A stretch of 64,000 nt of DNA from Nocardioides plantarum (GCF_006346395.1 NZ_VDMS01000004.1:434001-498000); one strand, 5' to 3'; positions 1 to 9,481 are shown, counted from the stretch's first letter. The notes: generated by a model from the sequence alone, not told the origin. Numbers and translations: made by a program.

Positions 1-687
1 GCGGCGGTCAACGAGCTCATCGACCCTGAGGCGGGCACGGTCACCATCGCGTTCCAGCTGTCGCTCGGCACCTGGCTCGTCCCCCGGATGATCGGCGACT
101 TCCGGACCACCCACCCGCGGGTCCAGTTCCTTCTTGAGTCGTCCCACGACGCACTCGGGTCCTCCCTGGTCGCCCAGGGTCGGACCGACCTCGAGTTCAC
201 CGCACGCCGTCCCCGCAACCCCGACGTGCGCTGGGCGCCGCTCTTCGCCCAGCCCCTCTGCCTCGCGGTGCCTCCCGAGCACCGGTTGTCCGGCCGCGTC
301 GAGGTCTCGCTGGCTGAGGTGGCGACGGAGGACTTCGTCATGCTGCGTCCGGACTGGGAGTTGCGCTCCCTCACGGACTCGCTGTGTGCCGCCGCCGGCT
401 TCTCCCCCCGCGTGGCCTTCGAGGGCCACGACCTTCCCGTCGTCCAGGGCTTCGTCGCAGCCGGCCTGGGCGTCGCCGTCGTACCCGCCGAGGAACCGAC
501 GTCGCAGTCCGCACCCCACGGAACCGGACGACTGATTCGACTGACCGATGCGGGCGCCCACCGCGACGTCGGGCTGGCCTGGTCTCGGAGCCGACGCCTG
601 CTCCCGTCGGCGAAGCTGTTCCGCGAGCACGTCATGAGAGCCGGGGGTCCTGCCTGGCCACAGGTCTCACCCGAGCGCACGCGCTAG
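1..687 (+). CDS. LysR-type transcriptional regulator, C-terminal part (5' end outside window)
   Basis: The frame is open from base 1 to a TAG at 685-687, giving 228 residues without a start, so the gene begins upstream. The visible part matches the periplasmic-binding-like effector domain of LysR regulators: the opening segment TIAFQLSLGTWLVPRMI, then a ligand-pocket stretch around LFAQPLCLAVPPEHRL, and a C-terminal GLGVAVVP motif. This last motif is the usual LysR signature near the second lobe of the domain. The N-terminal winged helix is not in the window. Such regulators usually control a neighbouring or divergent gene in response to a small ligand; which gene cannot be judged here. The family assignment is sure; the regulon is unknown. 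Confidence 0.85.
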   Translation, partial: AAVNELIDPEAGTVTIAFQLSLGTWLVPRMIGDFRTTHPRVQFLLESSHDALGSSLVAQGRTDLEFTARRPRNPDVRWAPLFAQPLCLAVPPEHRLSGRVEVSLAEVATEDFVMLRPDWELRSLTDSLCAAAGFSPRVAFEGHDLPVVQGFVAAGLGVAVVPAEEPTSQSAPHGTGRLIRLTDAGAHRDVGLAWSRSRRLLPSAKLFREHVMRAGGPAWPQVSPERTR

Positions 688-837
688 GTCGTGTGGTCGG
701 ACTGCAGGACGACGACCAACAGCACTCCACGGTCCATGCGCGTCGCCACGACACGTGAACGTCATGCACTGACCACTAGACGTGACGTACGCCACATGTG
801 AATATCCGAGTCCATCCATCGTCACTCGGGAGACACC

Positions 838-1227
838 ATGACATTGAAGAAATGGGCAGCTCGCCTCGGCGCAGCCACCGCCGTCGGCGTCATCAGCATC
901 GCCTCGGCGACACCAGCGCTCGCTGCCAGCGGGTCCGTGCTGTCCCTGAACCAGAACGCCAAGAGCATCTTCAACGACCAGAACGATGCGGTTTCTGCGT
1001 GCGACCGGACGGCCAACAACGAGTACGCCGTCGCCTTCATCGACGTCCGTCAGGCCGACGGGTCCTGGCTACGCCGACCTTCGGTCGTCGACACCGTCGC
1101 CGACGGCACCTGCAACACGGAGATCAGGAACGTCAGCCGCGAGGGGGCAGCGCTCCGACTCTGGTCCTGCGAGATCACCATCAACGGCACCCTCAACGCG
1201 TGCCGCTACATCCAGCTCGACGGCTGA
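838..1227 (+). CDS. Small secreted protein, first of a tandem paralog pair
   Basis: The 129-residue product has a clear Sec signal peptide. It has a basic start (MTLKKWAARLG), a hydrophobic core and an Ala-x-Ala cleavage site near TPALAASG, leaving about 100 mature residues. The mature part has two cysteine pairs (SACDR, GTCN, SCEI, ACRY) and the segment AFIDVRQADGSWLRR, which is shared almost unchanged with the next gene. I do not recognise a catalytic motif; four cysteines in a short exported chain suggest a disulfide-stabilised fold. ATG at 838 is preceded by a GGGAG purine run. The pair is 14 bp apart and ends in one strong terminator, so it is probably a single transcript. Function is unknown. 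Confidence 0.8.
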   Translation: MTLKKWAARLGAATAVGVISIASATPALAASGSVLSLNQNAKSIFNDQNDAVSACDRTANNEYAVAFIDVRQADGSWLRRPSVVDTVADGTCNTEIRNVSREGAALRLWSCEITINGTLNACRYIQLDG

Positions 1228-1241
1228 AAGGACCATCCATC

Positions 1242-1625
1242 ATGCGCACACTGATCTTGGCTACCGGTTCCGTGGTCTCGGCCACCGTTCTCGCCCTCAC
1301 TACTGCATCGCCCGCTCTCGCCGCCAGCGGCGAGGTCTACTCGGTCGGAGCGAACGCCCGGAGCTACTTCAACGACCAGACCGACCGCCTCCAGGCATGC
1401 GATCGCGCCGAGAACGGCGAAGCAGCCGTCGCGTTCTTCGATGTCCGTCAGGCCGACGGGTCGTGGCTACGACGCGGTTGGGTCGTGGACGGAAACGCCG
1501 ACGGCAGCTGCGTGGGCGAGACGGTAGGGGTCAACCGCGAAGGAGCCCAGCTGCGATTGTGGTCATGCGAGATCCGCAACGGGGCTCTCAACAACTGCAA
1601 CTCGGGCATCCTGCCCGGCATCTGA
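1242..1625 (+). CDS. Small secreted protein, second of a tandem paralog pair
   Basis: The 127-residue product is a paralog of the preceding gene. Its signal peptide runs from MRTLILATGS to SPALAASG, and the mature part carries AFFDVRQADGSWLRR followed by the pattern GSC...LRLWSCEI...NNCNSG. I place the start at ATG 1242, 14 bp after the upstream stop; an AAAGGA purine run at 1227-1232 acts as Shine-Dalgarno. An in-frame extension upstream to 798 would swallow the first paralog in another frame and is not credible. The pair probably arose by local duplication: the signal peptides have diverged while the core motif is kept. The role is unknown; an extracellular binding or inhibitor protein is possible but unproven. 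Confidence 0.8.
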   Translation: MRTLILATGSVVSATVLALTTASPALAASGEVYSVGANARSYFNDQTDRLQACDRAENGEAAVAFFDVRQADGSWLRRGWVVDGNADGSCVGETVGVNREGAQLRLWSCEIRNGALNNCNSGILPGI

Positions 1626-1645
1626 GCCGGTAGCCGACCGCACGC

Positions 1646-1686
1646 ACGACGAGGGCTCTCCAGCCATGCTGGAGAGCCCTCGTCGT
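1646..1686 (+). terminator. Strong hairpin terminator after the paralog pair
   Basis: An 18-bp perfect stem (1646-1663 with 1669-1686) closes a 5-nt loop CCATG. It lies 20 bp after the stop of the second small secreted gene and 71 bp before the end of the convergent large gene, so it may serve both directions. There is no long U tract, as is common in high-GC actinobacteria. Confidence 0.85.
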
Positions 1687-1756
1687 CGACACCTGCCCGG
1701 TTGCCCGTGGCCGACACCCATCCGTCGCACGTCAGCGGGGTCTCAGCCAGCGCGCG

Positions 1757-4700
1757 TCACTTCACCTTCAGCGTCATCGACTTCGCCGCCGCAGCGACGG
1801 TGGCAGAGCCGAGGTAGCGCACGACCAGCTTGTGCGTGCCCTTCTTCAGCTTGGTCATCCGGACCGTCACCACGCCGTTGCGCAGGATGCCGGTGCCGAC
1901 GACCTTGGTGCCCTCCTTGACCTGCACGGTTCCGGTCGGGACCACCCCGGTCGCCCGGACCGTCACGGTCACGGCCCTGGTGCCGGCCTTGACGGTGACC
2001 GTCGGGGTCGCCTTGGTCACCGTCAGGGTGCGGGCCGCGGACTGCGAGGCGCCGAGGTACGGCGACCCGCCGTACGACGCGGTGAGGACGTGGCGGCCGA
2101 CCGTCAGGCTCGCCGGCAGCGCCAGCGTGGCCCGGCCCCCGACGAGGGTGCGGGTGCCGACGACCCGGGTGCCGTCCTTGATCGTCACGGTGCCGCTCGG
2201 CGCCGTCGGTCCGGTGACCGTCACCGTCGCGGAGACCGCCTTGGCGAACGGGGTCGTCGCCGCGACGGCGAGCGTGGTCGTGGAGGCCTGGGCGACCGCG
2301 GCGAAGTCGGCGCTGACCGTGCGGGCCTCCCCCAGCGTGACCTGGCAGGGCTCGGTGCCCGTGCAGTCGCCGGACCAGCCGGTGAAGGTGGACGTCGCGC
2401 CGGGCGTGGCGGTCAGCGTGACGACCGCGTCCGAGGGCAGGTCCACGGTGCAGGTGCCGCCGCAGTCGATGCCGGCCGGGTCGGAGACCACCGAGCCGGT
2501 GCCCAGGCCGGTGCGGGTGACCTTCAGGGTCCGCAGCGGCAGCAGGTCGAAGGTCGCAGCCACCTCGGTGGCCCGGTCGAGGGTGACCGTGCAGACGGGC
2601 TCGGCGGTATCGGCGCACGCACCGCCCCAGCCACCGAACGACGAGCCGGCCGACGGCGTGGCGGTCAGGGTGACCGAGGTGCCGTGCGCGTAGTCGGCCC
2701 CGCAGGTCTCCCCGCAGTCGATGCCCGCGGGGTCGGTCGTGACGGCGCCCTTGCCGGATCCGCGCAGGGCGACGTCGAGGTGCCGCGACGTCAGGGCAAA
2801 CGACGCCGTCACGTCACGGGCGTCGTCCATGGTCACCGTGCAGGTGGGCGCCGTGCCGGAGCAGGCTCCGTCCCAGCCCGCGAACGTCGAGCCGGGCGCG
2901 TTCGCGGTCGCCGTGAGGACCACCGTCGAGCCCGCGTCGTACGACGCCGAGCAGGTCTCGCCGCAGTCGATGCCGGCGACGTCGGAGCTGACCGTGCCGG
3001 AGCCCGCGCCGCCGCGCGCGACGTTCAGCGCGTAGGGGTCGTGGGCGTAGACGGCGGTCGCCGTCGAGTCGCGGTCGAGGACGAACGAGCAGGCCTGGGC
3101 CTGGCCGGCGCAGGCGCCCGTCCAGCGCACGAAGTGGTGGGCGGGGCTCGGATTGGCGTAGAGCCGCACGGTGGTGCCGTTGTCGAAGGTCGCCGCGCAC
3201 GAGGCCACCGCGCAGTTCGCGGGGTTGAGCGTCGAGGTGATCGATCCCCGACCGTCGTTGGTGATGGCGAGCGCGCGCGACACCCCGCGGAACCGTGCCG
3301 TGGTGTTCTTCGCCGCGTCCATGGTCAGCACGCACGTCGTCGCGGTGCCGGTGCAGGCGCCGGACCAGCTGTCGAAGCGGCTGTCCGGACCGGGCACCGC
3401 GACCAGGGCCACCGGGTCGCCCTGGTCGAAGGCGGGCGTGCAGGTCCCCGAGGTGCACGACGTGCCCGTGGCCGGGACGACGACGGAGCCGGTCGACGTA
3501 CCGGTGCCGATGCCCTGCACCACGGTCGTCAGGGTCCGCCGGATCGGCTCGAAGACCGCGACCGCGGAGTGGTCGGTCTCGAACATGCTGAGGTAGCAGC
3601 TCCCTGCCGCGACCCGCCCCGAGCACGAGGCCCAGCGCACGAACTGCATGTTGGCGGCGGGCTTGGGCGTCAGCGTGACGTTCGTGTCGGACCGGTAGGG
3701 GAACCACGCCGTGCAGGTGGCGGCGCAGTCGAAGGACGGCGACGTGCCCGAGAAGGTCAGCGAGCCGGCGCCGGACCCGCCGGACGACGACCCGGTCAGA
3801 CGCACCTTGTCGTGGGTGAAGGTCGCGGTCACGTCCCGGGCGACGTAGCCGACGGCGAGCTCGCAGACACCGGTCTGGTCGGAGCCGACGTTGGTGCACA
3901 CACCGGGCGTCCATTTCGTGAAGGTCGAGGCAGCCGCCGGGGTCGCGGTGAGCGTGATCGTCGTGCCGACCTCGAAGCTGGCCCCGCAGTCCAGGCAGTC
4001 CGCGATCCCGGCCGGGCTGCTCGTCACGGTGCCCGCGCCGGTGTCGTAGGCGTTCGACGAGACGTAGACGTAGCCGGTCTCGAGCCCGAACGCCGCGCCC
4101 ACGGTGACGTCGTCGTCGACGGACACCTGGCAGGAGCTGCCGCTCGTCGCGCGGCAGACCCCCGAGGTCCAGCCGTCGAAGACGGTGTGGGGGCCGGGGT
4201 GGGCGGTCACCCAGACCAGGCTGCCCGCCTGGTGTCGGGTCGAGCAGGTGTCGCCGACGGCACACTGGCTGTCGCCTGCGATGTCGGTCGTGAGGTAGCC
4301 GTGACCGTCGCCGCGAGGCGTCAGCGCGAGGCCGTATGTCGGCTTCGCCGTGAAGGTCGCGGTGACGGCCCGGTCGGCCGCCAGATCGGTGAGGTTGCAC
4401 TGGCCCGAGCCGGAGCAGTCCCCCGACCAGCCGGCGAAGGTGGAGTCCGCGTCGGCGGTCGCACCGAGGCTGAGGTGGTCGTCGATGCCGAGCTCGACGT
4501 CGCAGACCTTCTCGGTGCACGAGAAGCCGGCGGGGGTGCTCACCACCGCGCCGTCGCCGCTGCCGGCGTGGGTGACCGTCACCGTGCGGGTGCGGTGCGC
4601 GAACACCGCGGTCACCTCGAGAGCGTCGGCCGGGGTGAGGGTGCAGGTCGTGGCGGAGCCGGAGCAGGCGCCCGACCAGTGGTCGAAGCGCACGCTCGAG

Positions 4701-7700
4701 CCGCTGTCCGAGAAGGCCGTCAGGGTGACCGTCTGCCCCGGGGAGTAGGTCGCCGAGCAGCCCGCGAGGCCCGCGGAGCCGCAGGAGATCCCGCCGCTCG
4801 ACGCTGCGACGGTGCCGTGGTCCGCACCGGTGCCGGCGATGGACACCGTGATCCCCGGGGTGGTGATGAACGTGGCCGTGACGGTCCGGGCGCCGGCCAT
4901 GGTGACCGCGCAGGTGCCGGTCCCTTCGGTGGCGCACGGGGCGGACCAGCCGGCGAAGGTGGAGCCCGCCGCGGGCGTCGCGGTCAGCACGACCCGGGCG
5001 AGGTCCGGGTACGACGCCGTGCAGGTGCTCCCGCACGCGAGGCCGGACGGACTGCTGGTGACGGTTCCGGTGCCGCCGCCGGCTCGCTCGACCCGGAGGG
5101 TGTTGAGCTCGAAGTGGGCCGTCGCGGTGGCCGCGTCGGCGAGCTGGGTCGTGCACACCACCGCCGTGGTGACGCAGGCGCCGGTCCAGCCGACGAACCG
5201 GGAGTCGGCCTGCCGCGGGACGGCGGTGAGCGACACGCTGGTGAACCGGTCGAAGTCGGCCTCGCACACGGTGCCGCAGTCGAGGTCGGTGCCACCGACA
5301 CCGATCACGTCGCCCGTGATCGTGCCCGTGCCGGAGCCCGCGGTGGCGACCGCCAGGTGGCGTACGTCGCGGGTGAACTCGGCGGTCACGTCGCGGGCTC
5401 GGTCCAGCTCGACCCGGCACTGGCCGGTGCCGGTGCAGGCGCCGCTCCAGCCGGTGAACAGCGCGTTGGCCGCCGGGTGCGCCTCGACGAGCACGGACGC
5501 GCCGTGCGGGTAGTCGGCCGCGCACACGCCGCCGCAGTCCAGGGAGATGTCCTCGGGGAAGGCGCCCGCTCGGACGAACTCGCTGGTCACCGAGCCACTA
5601 CCGGTGCCGGTCCGGCCGACGCTGAGCTGGTGGCGACGCAGGGTGAGCACCGGCGACACCGTCCGGGACTGGTCGAGGGTGACCGTGCAGGTGGCGCCCT
5701 GCGTGACGCAGGCACCGGTCCAGCCCTCGAGGACCGAGGTCTCGGGGTCGGGCACCGCGGTCAGGGTGACCTGGGTGCCGGTGTAGAAGTCGCGCTGGCA
5801 GGACGTCGTGCAGACGAGGCCGTCGACGTCGGTGAGGATCGTGCCGGTCCCGGAGCCGGTCCAGCCGGGCACGGTCAGGGTGTGTCGCGGCACCAGCGTG
5901 AAGGTGGCGCCGACGGTCCGCGCCTGGTCCAGGGTGACCGTGCAGGTGCCCGTGCCGGAACAGGCCCCGGTCCAGCCGGTGAAGGTGCTGTCGTACGACG
6001 GGGTCCCGGACAGCCCGGTGGCGGTGAGGGTGACGGTGGTGAACTGCTCGACGTTGAACCAGCGGTCCACACAACCGTCGCCGCACGAGATGCCGGGGGT
6101 GTCGCTGGTGATGAGCCCACCGCCCGAGCCGTGCTTCTCGACGTCGAGACGTCGCGAGTTCTTGGTGAACCCGGCGGTGATGCTCCGCGAGCCCTCCATG
6201 GTGAACGCGCAGGTCGCGGCCGACTGCTCGCAGGGATAGCTCCAGAACTGGCCGGTCGACCCGGACGCCGCATGGTGGGTGAGCACCACCTCGGCGCCGT
6301 ACGGGTGCCGTCCGGAGCAGTCGGTCGCGCACGCGACACCGTCCACCGTGCCGGTCACGGTGCCGCTGCCGGCGCCGCCGGTACGGACGGTCAGGACGTT
6401 CTGCCGGAAGTTGGCGTAGAAGTGCACGTCACGGTCGCTCAGCGTGATCGAGCAGCTGCCGAGCCCGGGGCAGGTGCCGAAGCCGTTGTCCCAGGACCGG
6501 AAGACCGACGAGGCGTCGGGCGTCTGGGTCAGCGTGACCCTGGTCCCGGTGTCGACGTCCACGCAGCCGGAGCCGCACGGGAAGCCGGCGGGATCCGTGG
6601 CGATCGTGCCGGACCCGTTGCCGGTGATGCTCCAGGTGAGCCGGCGCAGCTGGTTGAAGGTGGCCGTCACGGCGCGGACCTGGTCGAGGGTGACCGTGCA
6701 GGTGGGGGTGGTGCCCGAGCAGGCGCCGCCCCAGCCGGCGAACCGCTGGTGGCTGCCGGGGGTGGCGGTCAGCGTGGTCGTCGCGCCGGTCGCGTACGTC
6801 GCCGCGCAGACGGTCGCCTTGGTGCCACAGGAGATCGCGCCGGAGATCCCGCCGGAGTCGGCGGTCACCACGCCGGACCCCGTGCCGTCGACCGCGACCT
6901 TCAGCTTGCGCGTCGCGGCGGGCGTGATGCTGACGAACGGGGCTCGACCGCCGGTCTCGACGGCGAGGTCGGGGGTGGTGCCGGCCGCGGCACGACCGGG
7001 GTCGACGTAGTTGGATCCACCGCCACCGCCGCCGTACGTCGTCTGGTAGTTGCCGCCCTGGCCGCCGCCGAACCAGCCGCCGCCACCGCCGCCGCCCCAC
7101 TCGCCGTCGGACGTCACGCCGCCGCCGTTGCGGTAGAGCGCGGCCGCGCCGGTGCCGGTCGGGGCGGAGCCGAGGTAGGCGCCGCTCGACGCGAACGGGC
7201 TGCCGCCGAGCCCGCCACCGTGCAGGCCACCGGCACCGCCGCCGTTCTGGCCGTCGGAGCAGCCGCCGAAGATCGGCCAGCAGAAGCGCGAGTAGCCGCC
7301 CGGCCGCCCGGCGTCGCCGCCGGCGCCACCGTTGCTCCCGTTGGCCTCCGAGCCGCCACCGCCGCCACCGGCGGCGACGGCAAGCACGGCGTCGCCGTTG
7401 ACCGCCGTGCCGGACCCGTTGCAGGAGGAGCCGTCGGTGCTCACCCAGGAGGCCCCACCGCCGCCCCCGCCGTAGTCGATGGAGTCCCAGAGTCCCCAGC
7501 CCTTGAGCGCGTCTCCGCCGCCGCCGCCGACGTGGCGGGCACCACCGCCGACCTGCTCGCGGCTGGAGCCACCGGCAGCGGGCGCGGCCACGACGTAGAG
7601 GTACTGGCCGGGCTCCACGTCGAGACGGGCGGTGACCTTCCCGCCCCGGCCCCCGGGGCTGCCCGGTCCACCGCCGGCGAAGCCGGCGCCGCCGACGAGC

Positions 7701-7924
7701 TCGACGTCGACCTGGCCGACGTTCGCGGGCACGGCGTACACCTGGCACGCGCCGGAGGCGGTGAAGGTCGTGGTTGGCTCCACCGCAGCGGTCGCCACGG
7801 CCGCGGCCGCCGGAGCGGCGAGGACGGGCGGAGCCGCCACCGTGAGCAGCGACGCGGCGACGGCCCCCAGGGCCAGCGCGGCTGCGATCCGTCGTCCGTG
7901 CGTGCCCGAGCGCCGCTGTGCCAT
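1757..7924 (-). CDS. Giant secreted repeat protein: glycine-rich domain, 18 InlB-type B-repeats, Ig-like C-terminus
   Basis: The 2055-residue product starts with a signal peptide (MAQRRSGTHGRRIAAALALG to about PVLAAPAAA). Residues ~50-335 form a glycine-rich region with long runs such as GGGGGASWV. Residues ~340-1875 hold 18 consecutive repeats of about 85 residues. Each repeat reads roughly GSGTVTSDPAGIDCGxxC...VTLTATPxxGSxFxGWxGxCxGT...CTVTLDxARxVTATF, which is the divergent InlB B-repeat type, and most carry four cysteines. The tail (~1880-2055) contains bacterial Ig-like segments (SGTVTIKDGTRVVG) and a basic end. No catalytic motif, sortase signal or transmembrane anchor is seen, so it is probably a surface or matrix adhesin. 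I place the start at ATG 7924 after a GGGGGAAC purine run. The frame stays open further upstream, but that stretch runs antisense to the ccr operon. Confidence 0.85.
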   Translation of the reverse strand: MAQRRSGTHGRRIAAALALGAVAASLLTVAAPPVLAAPAAAAVATAAVEPTTTFTASGACQVYAVPANVGQVDVELVGGAGFAGGGPGSPGGRGGKVTARLDVEPGQYLYVVAAPAAGGSSREQVGGGARHVGGGGGDALKGWGLWDSIDYGGGGGGASWVSTDGSSCNGSGTAVNGDAVLAVAAGGGGGGSEANGSNGGAGGDAGRPGGYSRFCWPIFGGCSDGQNGGGAGGLHGGGLGGSPFASSGAYLGSAPTGTGAAALYRNGGGVTSDGEWGGGGGGGWFGGGQGGNYQTTYGGGGGGSNYVDPGRAAAGTTPDLAVETGGRAPFVSITPAATRKLKVAVDGTGSGVVTADSGGISGAISCGTKATVCAATYATGATTTLTATPGSHQRFAGWGGACSGTTPTCTVTLDQVRAVTATFNQLRRLTWSITGNGSGTIATDPAGFPCGSGCVDVDTGTRVTLTQTPDASSVFRSWDNGFGTCPGLGSCSITLSDRDVHFYANFRQNVLTVRTGGAGSGTVTGTVDGVACATDCSGRHPYGAEVVLTHHAASGSTGQFWSYPCEQSAATCAFTMEGSRSITAGFTKNSRRLDVEKHGSGGGLITSDTPGISCGDGCVDRWFNVEQFTTVTLTATGLSGTPSYDSTFTGWTGACSGTGTCTVTLDQARTVGATFTLVPRHTLTVPGWTGSGTGTILTDVDGLVCTTSCQRDFYTGTQVTLTAVPDPETSVLEGWTGACVTQGATCTVTLDQSRTVSPVLTLRRHQLSVGRTGTGSGSVTSEFVRAGAFPEDISLDCGGVCAADYPHGASVLVEAHPAANALFTGWSGACTGTGQCRVELDRARDVTAEFTRDVRHLAVATAGSGTGTITGDVIGVGGTDLDCGTVCEADFDRFTSVSLTAVPRQADSRFVGWTGACVTTAVVCTTQLADAATATAHFELNTLRVERAGGGTGTVTSSPSGLACGSTCTASYPDLARVVLTATPAAGSTFAGWSAPCATEGTGTCAVTMAGARTVTATFITTPGITVSIAGTGADHGTVAASSGGISCGSAGLAGCSATYSPGQTVTLTAFSDSGSSVRFDHWSGACSGSATTCTLTPADALEVTAVFAHRTRTVTVTHAGSGDGAVVSTPAGFSCTEKVCDVELGIDDHLSLGATADADSTFAGWSGDCSGSGQCNLTDLAADRAVTATFTAKPTYGLALTPRGDGHGYLTTDIAGDSQCAVGDTCSTRHQAGSLVWVTAHPGPHTVFDGWTSGVCRATSGSSCQVSVDDDVTVGAAFGLETGYVYVSSNAYDTGAGTVTSSPAGIADCLDCGASFEVGTTITLTATPAAASTFTKWTPGVCTNVGSDQTGVCELAVGYVARDVTATFTHDKVRLTGSSSGGSGAGSLTFSGTSPSFDCAATCTAWFPYRSDTNVTLTPKPAANMQFVRWASCSGRVAAGSCYLSMFETDHSAVAVFEPIRRTLTTVVQGIGTGTSTGSVVVPATGTSCTSGTCTPAFDQGDPVALVAVPGPDSRFDSWSGACTGTATTCVLTMDAAKNTTARFRGVSRALAITNDGRGSITSTLNPANCAVASCAATFDNGTTVRLYANPSPAHHFVRWTGACAGQAQACSFVLDRDSTATAVYAHDPYALNVARGGAGSGTVSSDVAGIDCGETCSASYDAGSTVVLTATANAPGSTFAGWDGACSGTAPTCTVTMDDARDVTASFALTSRHLDVALRGSGKGAVTTDPAGIDCGETCGADYAHGTSVTLTATPSAGSSFGGWGGACADTAEPVCTVTLDRATEVAATFDLLPLRTLKVTRTGLGTGSVVSDPAGIDCGGTCTVDLPSDAVVTLTATPGATSTFTGWSGDCTGTEPCQVTLGEARTVSADFAAVAQASTTTLAVAATTPFAKAVSATVTVTGPTAPSGTVTIKDGTRVVGTRTLVGGRATLALPASLTVGRHVLTASYGGSPYLGASQSAARTLTVTKATPTVTVKAGTRAVTVTVRATGVVPTGTVQVKEGTKVVGTGILRNGVVTVRMTKLKKGTHKLVVRYLGSATVAAAAKSMTLKVK

Positions 7925-8058
7925 GCCGTTCCCCCAAGTCACCGGGCCCGGACGGGCCGGTCGACGGTAGCCCGGCGGGGGAACCTCGCGCGGGGGAATG
8001 CCGAACATCCACGCCCGGCCCGACCGTGACGTCCGGCACACTCGGGGCGACACCCGGT

Positions 8059-8070
8059 TACCGGCCGGTA
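8059..8070. promoter_or_regulatory. Perfect palindrome TACCGGCCGGTA, possible operator of the ccr operon
   Basis: A 12-bp perfect inverted repeat sits 59 bp upstream of the ccr start and overlaps a -10-like TATCTT at 8069-8074. The geometry fits a dimeric regulator, such as a TetR-type repressor, covering the promoter. The cognate regulator is not identifiable from the window. Confidence 0.4.
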
Positions 8071-8128
8071 TCTTGCGGGCTGGTCGCGCCCCGACCGCCT
8101 CGTCGACATCCACAGGAGACTTGAGACC

Positions 8129-9481
8129 GTGCAGCAGATCCTCGACGCCATCCAGGCCGCCAGCGCAGATCCGAGCAGCATCTCCAGTGAGGACTTCGCC
8201 GCGCTGGCCCTCCCCGACCACTACCGGGCCGTGACGGTCCACAAGGACGACGCCGGCATGTTCGAGGGTGTCGCCTCGCGCGACAAGGACCCGCGTCGCT
8301 CGCTGCACGTCGAGGACGTCGCGCTGCCCGAGCTCGGCCCCGGCGAGGCCTTCGTGGCGGTGATGGCCTCGGCGATCAACTACAACACCGTGTGGACCTC
8401 GATCTTCGAGCCCGTCTCCACCTTCGGGTTCCTCGAGCGCTACGGCCGGCTCTCCGAGCTCACCAAGCGACACGACCTGCCCTACCACGTGGTCGGCTCC
8501 GACCTGGCCGGCGTCGTGCTCAAGACCGGGCCCGGTGTGACCAAGTGGAAGCCCGGCACCGAGGTCGTCGCGCACTGCCTGTCGGTGGAGCTCGAGGACT
8601 CCGACGGCCACGACGACACGATGATGGATCCCCAGCAGCGGATCTGGGGCTTCGAGACCAACTTCGGCGGCCTGGCCCACATCGCGCTGGTCAAGTCCAA
8701 CCAGCTGATGCCCAAGCCCGCCCACCTGACCTGGGAGGAGGCCGCCTCGCCGGGCCTGGTCAACTGCACGGCGTACCGCCAGCTGGTGAGCAAGAACGGC
8801 GGGCAGATGAAGCAGGGCGACAACGTCCTGATCTGGGGTGCCTCCGGCGGCCTGGGCGGCTTCGCGACCCAGTACGCCGTCAACGGCGGCGCCAACCCGG
8901 TCTGCGTGGTCTCCAACGACGAGAAGGCCGCGATCGCCCGCTCCATGGGTGCGGAGATGATCATCAACCGCGCCGAGGAGGACTACCGGTTCTGGAAGGA
9001 CGAGCACACCCAGGACCCCCGGGAGTGGAAGCGGTTCGGCGCCAAGATCCGTGAGCTCACCGGTGGCGAGGACATCGACATCGTCTTCGAGCACCCCGGC
9101 CGCGAGACCTTCGGCGCCTCGGTCTACGTGACCCGCAAGGGCGGCACCATCACCACGTGCGCCTCGACCTCGGGCTACATGCACGAGTACGACAACCGCT
9201 ACCTGTGGATGAACCTCAAGCGGATCATCTCCTCCCACTTCGCCAACTACCGCGAGTCGTGGGAGGCCAACCGCCTCGTCGCCCAGGCCAAGATCCACCC
9301 CACCCTCTCGCGCACCTACACCCTCGACGAGGTCGGCCAGGCCGCGCTCGACGTGCACCACAACAAGCACCAGGGCAAGGTCGGCGTGCTGTGCCTGGCT
9401 CCCGAGGAGGGCCTCGGCGTCCGCAACCACGAGCTGCGCGCCCAGCACCTCGACGCCATCAACCGCTTCCGCGGCGTCTGA
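8129..9481 (+). CDS. ccrA: Crotonyl-CoA carboxylase/reductase
   Basis: The 450-residue enzyme belongs to the zinc-free MDR family. It reductively carboxylates crotonyl-CoA to ethylmalonyl-CoA with NADPH and CO2. This feeds the ethylmalonyl-CoA pathway or supplies extender units for polyketides and fatty acids. The usual length is kept. The CO2-pocket residues known from the Kitasatospora enzyme (N81, F170, E171, H365) align with N86, F175, E176 and H370 at a constant offset of five. The nucleotide-binding glycine motif is GASGGLGGF (residues 237-245). The start is GTG 8129 with AGGAGA nine bases upstream. No other ethylmalonyl-CoA gene (mutase, mesaconyl-CoA hydratase) is nearby. Downstream genes 127 bp away may be co-transcribed. 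Identification is firm. Confidence 0.95.
   Translation: MQQILDAIQAASADPSSISSEDFAALALPDHYRAVTVHKDDAGMFEGVASRDKDPRRSLHVEDVALPELGPGEAFVAVMASAINYNTVWTSIFEPVSTFGFLERYGRLSELTKRHDLPYHVVGSDLAGVVLKTGPGVTKWKPGTEVVAHCLSVELEDSDGHDDTMMDPQQRIWGFETNFGGLAHIALVKSNQLMPKPAHLTWEEAASPGLVNCTAYRQLVSKNGGQMKQGDNVLIWGASGGLGGFATQYAVNGGANPVCVVSNDEKAAIARSMGAEMIINRAEEDYRFWKDEHTQDPREWKRFGAKIRELTGGEDIDIVFEHPGRETFGASVYVTRKGGTITTCASTSGYMHEYDNRYLWMNLKRIISSHFANYRESWEANRLVAQAKIHPTLSRTYTLDEVGQAALDVHHNKHQGKVGVLCLAPEEGLGVRNHELRAQHLDAINRFRGV

Noticed and set aside
1832..8029. A 2065-codon open frame on the plus strand opposite the giant repeat gene
   Set aside because: It is an antisense shadow of the GC-biased repeat gene: Arg/Gly/Ala-rich, without domains, signal peptide or ribosome-binding site.
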